Of a stretch of 18,415 bases of DNA, positions 14,343 through 18,415 are shown piece after piece. The stretch is taken from NCBI GenBank assembly GCA_900555925.1, contig USMU01000035.1:1-18415 (forward strand). The letters are read 5' to 3'. The position numbers and the translations under genes are program-made. The notes beneath the pieces were generated by a model, which worked only from the letters and a program-made list of their open reading frames with translations, made no database searches and was not told the origin of the DNA. The stretch is from an uncultured Clostridium sp. Lineage in GTDB: Bacteria; Bacillota; Clostridia; Christensenellales; Borkfalkiaceae. How positions within the stretch are numbered: the stretch's first letter is position 1; each line of letters starts with the position of its first letter.

Positions 14343-14567
14343 TTATTTTTCGCGCGACGGGCTCTCTTCTCCCCGATATTCGAGAATATCCCCCGGCTGG
14401 CAGTCAAGCGCTTTGCAGATAGCGTCCAGCGTCGAAAACCGGATAGCGCTGATTTTTCCCGTCTTGATTTTCGACAGATTGACGTTCGCCACGCCGACCT
14501 TTTCCGAAAGTTCGTTCAAAGACATTTTCCTGTCCGCCATAACCCTGTCCAATCGTAAAATAATCAT
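14343..14567 (-). CDS. XRE/Cro-type HTH regulator partnered with DUF2975 protein
   Basis: A 74-residue single-domain DNA-binding protein. Residues about 4-64 form the Cro/C1 fold: MSLNELSEKVGVANVNLSKI (15-34) holds the helix-turn-helix, and IRFSTLDAICKALDCQPGDILEY (about 42-64) is the strongly conserved end of the YozG-like subgroup. Such small regulators are commonly encoded beside DUF2975 membrane proteins, as here. They probably control that operon or respond to a membrane signal. The ATG at 14567 starts the usual MII- terminus; AAGGA lies rather far upstream (about 14 nt), so translation may be weak. It is 83 nt after the DUF2975 stop with no promoter seen between, so it is likely co-transcribed. 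No terminator is evident after it. Confidence 0.88.
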   Translation of the reverse strand: MIILRLDRVMADRKMSLNELSEKVGVANVNLSKIKTGKISAIRFSTLDAICKALDCQPGDILEYRGEESPSREK

Positions 14568-14650
14568 CTCTTTTGCCCGTTTCCTTAAATAATTACAATC
14601 TTGCCGCCGCCTTAAATTCTCGCAACGTTTCGTCCTGTTTTCTGAAACGA

Positions 14651-15304
14651 TTACAGCGTTTCGTCCACGTCCTTCTGCAATTTTGCGCCGTATTCAAAAA
14701 TATACGCGACCAAAAGGAGCACGAGAGAGACGAATATGCCGCCCGCATTCCACGAAACCCCGAGCATAAAACTCCCGAACAGTATTCCGAGCGCCGCCTT
14801 TCCCGTGAGAACGGACAGAACCGACCAGGCGAGGAGCAGGAACGCCGTGACCTTCAAATAGCGGATACAGGGCTTACAGAACGGCGAGCTGTTCTTTTCG
14901 AGCATTTTCCCGAATTTGGAAATGAGCAGGAACACGACCCCGTAAACCGCCGCGGTCAGCGCCCCGACAAAGGCGGCGAGCGCGAGCAATTTCGTCAGCG
15001 GAATATTTTTCATCTCTCCCGATCCGAATTCGACGAGAAGAGAATTTCCCTCCCCCGTCACCACGCCGCCGGGCAGATCCTCCGCAATACTTTGCACGAG
15101 CCTTTCAAATACGGATAAAGAGCTGGATATTCCCACGCTTCCGTTCAGTTCGACGGAAATTTGCAGCCAATTCCCCGGCACGACGGCGAGAATCAACGCG
15201 CCGAAAAACCCGACTCCGCAGCCGACGATCGTCAAAATCCCCAAAATCAAGGTGACGATTTTTACGACCTTGCCTATCTTTTGAATCTTTTTTACTTCTT
15301 CCAT
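14651..15304 (-). CDS. DUF2975-like four-TM membrane protein
   Basis: A 217-residue integral membrane protein of unknown function. Predicted TM segments are at about 15-43, 105-127, 150-180 and 184-203, with a roughly 55-residue loop after TM1 that would face outward. The C-terminus IFEYGAKLQKDVDETL matches the typical DUF2975 ending (FxYGAxLQ...D), and PFCKPCIRYLK before TM3 also fits the family. The following gene encodes the matching XRE regulator. I start it at ATG 15304; the upstream in-frame TTG at 15370 lies inside the -35 box of the promoter and cannot be translated from that transcript. GGGAGA is about 13 nt before the ATG. A direct repeat (12 of 13 bases match) at 14623-14635 and 14654-14666 flanks its stop codon. 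Confidence 0.82.
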   Translation of the reverse strand: MEEVKKIQKIGKVVKIVTLILGILTIVGCGVGFFGALILAVVPGNWLQISVELNGSVGISSSLSVFERLVQSIAEDLPGGVVTGEGNSLLVEFGSGEMKNIPLTKLLALAAFVGALTAAVYGVVFLLISKFGKMLEKNSSPFCKPCIRYLKVTAFLLLAWSVLSVLTGKAALGILFGSFMLGVSWNAGGIFVSLVLLLVAYIFEYGAKLQKDVDETL

Positions 15305-15341
15305 AAACTTAAACTGTCTCCCGATTTCGTTTTGTGGGTAC

Positions 15342-15370
15342 AGTATAGCATAGAATTTTATGTATGTCAA
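15342..15370 (-). promoter_or_regulatory. Promoter of the DUF2975/XRE operon
   Basis: Coding-strand -35 TTGACA (15370-15365, perfect), a 17-nt spacer and -10 TATACT (15347-15342). The predicted start near 15335 gives a leader of about 30 nt. It lies directly after the TIGR04086 gene and makes the two-gene module independently transcribed. Confidence 0.88.
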
Positions 15371-15406
15371 CTATTTTTTAATGTTTTTCGTTAAAAATTT
15401 TATGTT

Positions 15407-15790
15407 TTAATCGTGATGCACATTCACGGCGACGATGCCGCTCAAAGCGCCCGCGACAGCGCCGAAGGCGAGCTCTGCCAAAATCAGCCAGGAGAGAGAG
15501 AAGTCCCCGCCGACCATAGCGAACACGAGATAAGTGAGCATGACGGTGAGAATCCCCGCCGCCAAACCTTTGAGCCAGCCTTTTTCGCCGCGGAGTGCAA
15601 AGAAACAGCCGAAGAGGATGGCGAGCGCTTTGATGCACTGATTGACGGGCTTAATGACGGACTCGGAGAGGGACGCGAATTTGAGAACGAGAGAGAAGAT
15701 GAGCACGGCCGCAAGGCAGAAGAGGACAGAGAGCAGGACGGCCTTGGCGATTTGCACCAAATGAGCGGCAAAAGAATTTTCCGATTGCAT
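15407..15790 (-). CDS. TIGR04086-type small membrane protein
   Basis: A 127-residue, four-TM membrane protein (about 13-36, 47-65, 70-92 and 96-122) of unknown function. Its size, the glycine/alanine-rich last helix (ELAFGAVAGALSGIVAV) and its place between yajC and the SCIFF/sec genes match the TIGR04086 family, which is often found next to yajC in Clostridia. The assignment rests on context and hydropathy more than on a motif. The ATG at 15790 follows a hairpin whose 3' arm holds GGAGG, the only ribosome-binding candidate, 13 nt upstream. Translation may therefore depend on opening that hairpin. Confidence 0.75.
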   Translation of the reverse strand: MQSENSFAAHLVQIAKAVLLSVLFCLAAVLIFSLVLKFASLSESVIKPVNQCIKALAILFGCFFALRGEKGWLKGLAAGILTVMLTYLVFAMVGGDFSLSWLILAELAFGAVAGALSGIVAVNVHHD

Positions 15791-15793
15791 GAT

Positions 15794-15842
15794 AAAAAAG
15801 ATACCTCCGCATAGGATATTTCGGTATTATCCTATGCGGAGG
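15794..15842 (-). terminator. 15-bp hairpin after yajC (terminator/attenuator)
   Basis: A perfect 15-bp inverted repeat, CCTCCGCATAGGATA/TATCCTATGCGGAGG, with a 9-nt loop (15804-15842). It is followed on the coding strand by TATC and six Ts (15799-15794). It is placed about 75 nt after the yajC stop and ends just before the TIGR04086 start. The 3' arm includes GGAGG, so it could also mask a ribosome site. Confidence 0.8.
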
Positions 15843-15918
15843 CATATTCGTTTTAGAAGCAATTTCAAAAAACGCAAATCCGTGTTTATTGACGCAAGCC
15901 GATTTTTGTTTTCCCGAC

Positions 15919-16413
15919 TCAGTCTTTGTTTTCCGTCTCCTGATTTTCGGGCGCTTCGGTCTTTTCCTCGACGATTTCCGCAGAGCCGTCATCGACCTGT
16001 GCAGGCTGTTGAGCAGTCTCTTCGGACTGTTCGGGCTGTTCGGGAGGGAGCTCGGCCTTTTCGGTCTTTTTCGCCGTCGCATCCGTCTGATAGACGGCCT
16101 GTTTGTCGAATTTGAGGTAAGATTTTCCGGTCGCTTCCGTACCCGTTTCGAGAATGAACGTATTGTCTTCGGGATTGACCTCCACGACGATACCGCAGAC
16201 GCCGCCGATCGTCTTTACTTTATTGCCGGGCTGAATGGCATCCAGCATTTCCTGCGTTTCTTTCTGTCTCTTTTTGGCCGAACGGCTGTTGAGCACCATG
16301 AAGACGACGATAACGAGGACAAGGCCGATAATCAGCACCCAAGACATCCAACCCCCTCCGCCGCCGCTCGTCGGGCTTGAAGAAGTCGCCGAATCCAATA
16401 AATTAAACAGCAT
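15919..16413 (-). CDS. yajC: Preprotein translocase subunit YajC
   Basis: Small single-pass membrane subunit associated with SecDF. The 164-residue protein has a short N-terminus with a run of five glycines, one TM segment (about 22-42, SWVLIIGLVLVIVVFMVLNS), then the YajC core: RSAKKRQKETQEML, IQPGNKVKTIGGVCGIVVEV and a strand ending in YLKFDKQAVYQ. Residues from about 112 on form a low-complexity tail rich in E, Q, P, A and T, much longer than in the 85-110 residue family norm. The ATG at 16413 has AAGGAG (16421-16426) 7 nt upstream. It has its own promoter; secDF lies about 3.6 kb further on, which is usual in Clostridia. Confidence 0.95.
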   Translation of the reverse strand: MLFNLLDSATSSSPTSGGGGGWMSWVLIIGLVLVIVVFMVLNSRSAKKRQKETQEMLDAIQPGNKVKTIGGVCGIVVEVNPEDNTFILETGTEATGKSYLKFDKQAVYQTDATAKKTEKAELPPEQPEQSEETAQQPAQVDDGSAEIVEEKTEAPENQETENKD

Positions 16414-16454
16414 AATTTTTCTCCTTATGATTGTTTCAAAGTTTTATATTTTAT

Positions 16455-16483
16455 ATGATACCCTTTTTTCGCGTTTTTGGCAA
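16455..16483 (-). promoter_or_regulatory. Promoter of yajC
   Basis: Coding-strand -35 TTGCCA (16483-16478), a 17-nt spacer and -10 TATCAT (16460-16455). A-rich sequence with repeated TGAAAAA motifs lies upstream (about 16508-16540) and could act as an UP-like element. The remaining bases up to the tgt stop show no gene and no convincing terminator. Confidence 0.75.
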
Positions 16484-16697
16484 GTATTTCTCTGTCGGAT
16501 TATGACATTTTTTCATTTTTCACCCATTTTTCATTTGTTAAGCGAAAAATTTATCGGCATGCTTGTTCTGTTCTTCCTTTTCCCCGGTCACAATTCCCGA
16601 CAGATTTTTTCTTCTCCCTGCCCACGGAAAAATTTCCCGTCATCAATTTTAGTCTTTACACGGACTGCCGCTGCTTATTCCCGTCTTTTCCGGCGGC

Positions 16698-17966
<1,269 letters not shown>

Positions 17967-18040
17967 TTACATCGGTTTCCGATTTATCGGCACCCGACAT
18001 TGTATGATATCCGTATCCGATATTTTCCGACATTATCGAC

Positions 18041-18069
18041 ATTATACCATATCCGTTTTCGAAAAGCAA
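18041..18069 (-). promoter_or_regulatory. Promoter of tgt
   Basis: Coding-strand -35 TTGCTT (18069-18064), a 17-nt spacer and a perfect -10 TATAAT (18046-18041) preceded by TGG, an extended -10. The -10 overlaps the first of two tandem ATAATGTCG repeats (18045-18028). The predicted start near 18034 leaves a leader of about 195 nt. Confidence 0.85.
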
Positions 18070-18088
18070 TTTTTCACCGCGGACGAAC

Positions 18089-18118
18089 AAAAAAAATCCT
18101 CCGGATTTCTCCGGAGGA
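18089..18118 (-). terminator. Rho-independent terminator of the ABC transporter gene
   Basis: The stem TCCTCCGG/CCGGAGGA (8 bp perfect, 6-nt loop) starts 14 nt after the ABC stop and is followed by eight Ts (18096-18089) on the coding strand. A canonical strong terminator. Confidence 0.93.
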
Positions 18119-18132
18119 AAGAACGAGCAAAA

Positions 18133-18415
18133 TCATTCGAGTTCGAAGGCGCCCGTATAGAGCTGATAATAAACGCCCTTCTGCTCGATGAGCTGTTCGT
18201 GCGTACCGCGTTCGATAATGCGGCCGTGGTCGAGGACCATGATGGCATTGGAGTTGCGCACGGTGGAGAGTCGGTGCGCAATGACGAATACCGTACGGCC
18301 TTCCATGAGTTTATCCATACCGTCCTGTACGAGCGCTTCGGTATGCGTATCGATGGAGGAAGTCGCCTCGTCGAGAATCATGGCAGGCGTATCCGCCACG
18401 GCGGCGCGGGCGATG
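18133..18415 (-). CDS. ABC exporter ATP-binding protein, C-terminal part (5' end outside window)
   Basis: The last 93 residues of a gene whose start lies beyond the right edge. Visible are IARAAVAD, following the signature motif, Walker B with catalytic glutamate and D-loop (MILDEATSSID), the H-loop (VIAHRLSTVRNSNAIMVLD) and GRIIERGTHEQLIEQKG. This pattern, with YYQLYTGAFELE at the end, is typical of type I exporters with fused membrane and ATPase domains (multidrug or lipid exporters such as YheH/YheI). The substrate and any partner subunit cannot be told from this fragment. The ATPase motifs that are present look intact. Confidence 0.93.
   Translation of the reverse strand, partial: IARAAVADTPAMILDEATSSIDTHTEALVQDGMDKLMEGRTVFVIAHRLSTVRNSNAIMVLDHGRIIERGTHEQLIEQKGVYYQLYTGAFELE

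Noticed and set aside
15305..15370. Extended DUF2975 protein starting at TTG 15370
   Set aside because: The added codons overlap the -35 and -10 boxes of its own promoter, so they would not be on the mRNA.
16590..16650. 30-codon frame between tgt and yajC
   Set aside because: No ribosome site, no promoter placed for it and no similarity to a known peptide.

Overview
All confidently supported genes lie on the minus strand, so the window reads right to left. It is a core-genome segment of an anaerobic Firmicute, very probably a member of Clostridia. The main evidence is the six-cysteine SCIFF peptide beside its radical SAM/SPASM maturase, a pair nearly universal in and typical of Clostridia. 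The order tgt-yajC-TIGR04086-scfA-scfB-secD-secF-recJ-relA-MBL-hemZ also matches that class. The exact lineage cannot be read from the sequence. I see no prophage, transposon, CRISPR array, rRNA or tRNA gene.

Layout in transcription order. (1) 18415-18089: the 3' end of an ABC exporter ATPase gene, closed by a strong terminator. (2) 18069-16698: tgt, with its own strong promoter and a leader of about 195 nt. (3) 16483-15407: yajC and a small TIGR04086-type membrane protein, separated by a 15-bp hairpin that acts as terminator or attenuator. (4) 15370-14343: a DUF2975 membrane protein and an XRE-type regulator under a near-consensus promoter. (5) 14322-12633: the SCIFF locus, meaning the precursor peptide (50 codons), an intergenic hairpin and the radical SAM maturase. 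(6) 12396-9726: secD and secF under a strong promoter, both divergent and lacking the usual TM4 aspartates. (7) 9725-9268: a non-coding spacer with two hairpins and a degenerate 41-bp tandem repeat. (8) 9267-2683: recJ, relA/spoT, an MBL hydrolase and hemZ, tightly packed. (9) 2682-25: rpsO with its own promoter, leader and terminator, then pnp.

How the genes work together. YajC and SecDF are accessory parts of the Sec translocon. The SCIFF peptide and its maturase sit between them, as is usual in Clostridia, which suggests a link to export that has not been proven. RecJ (ssDNA exonuclease), Rel ((p)ppGpp synthetase/hydrolase), the glyoxalase-II-like hydrolase and HemZ form a housekeeping block. 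S15 and PNPase form the classic rpsO-pnp pair. Six promoters with 17-nt spacers were found by eye; none is convincing for recJ or pnp, which may depend on read-through.

Most worth a second look: the SCIFF locus and its attenuator, the SecD/SecF pair without the TM4 acidic residues of the proton relay, the DUF2975/XRE module set into the Sec/SCIFF cluster, the 41-bp repeats upstream of recJ, and the leaders of rpsO, secD, TIGR04086 and tgt.
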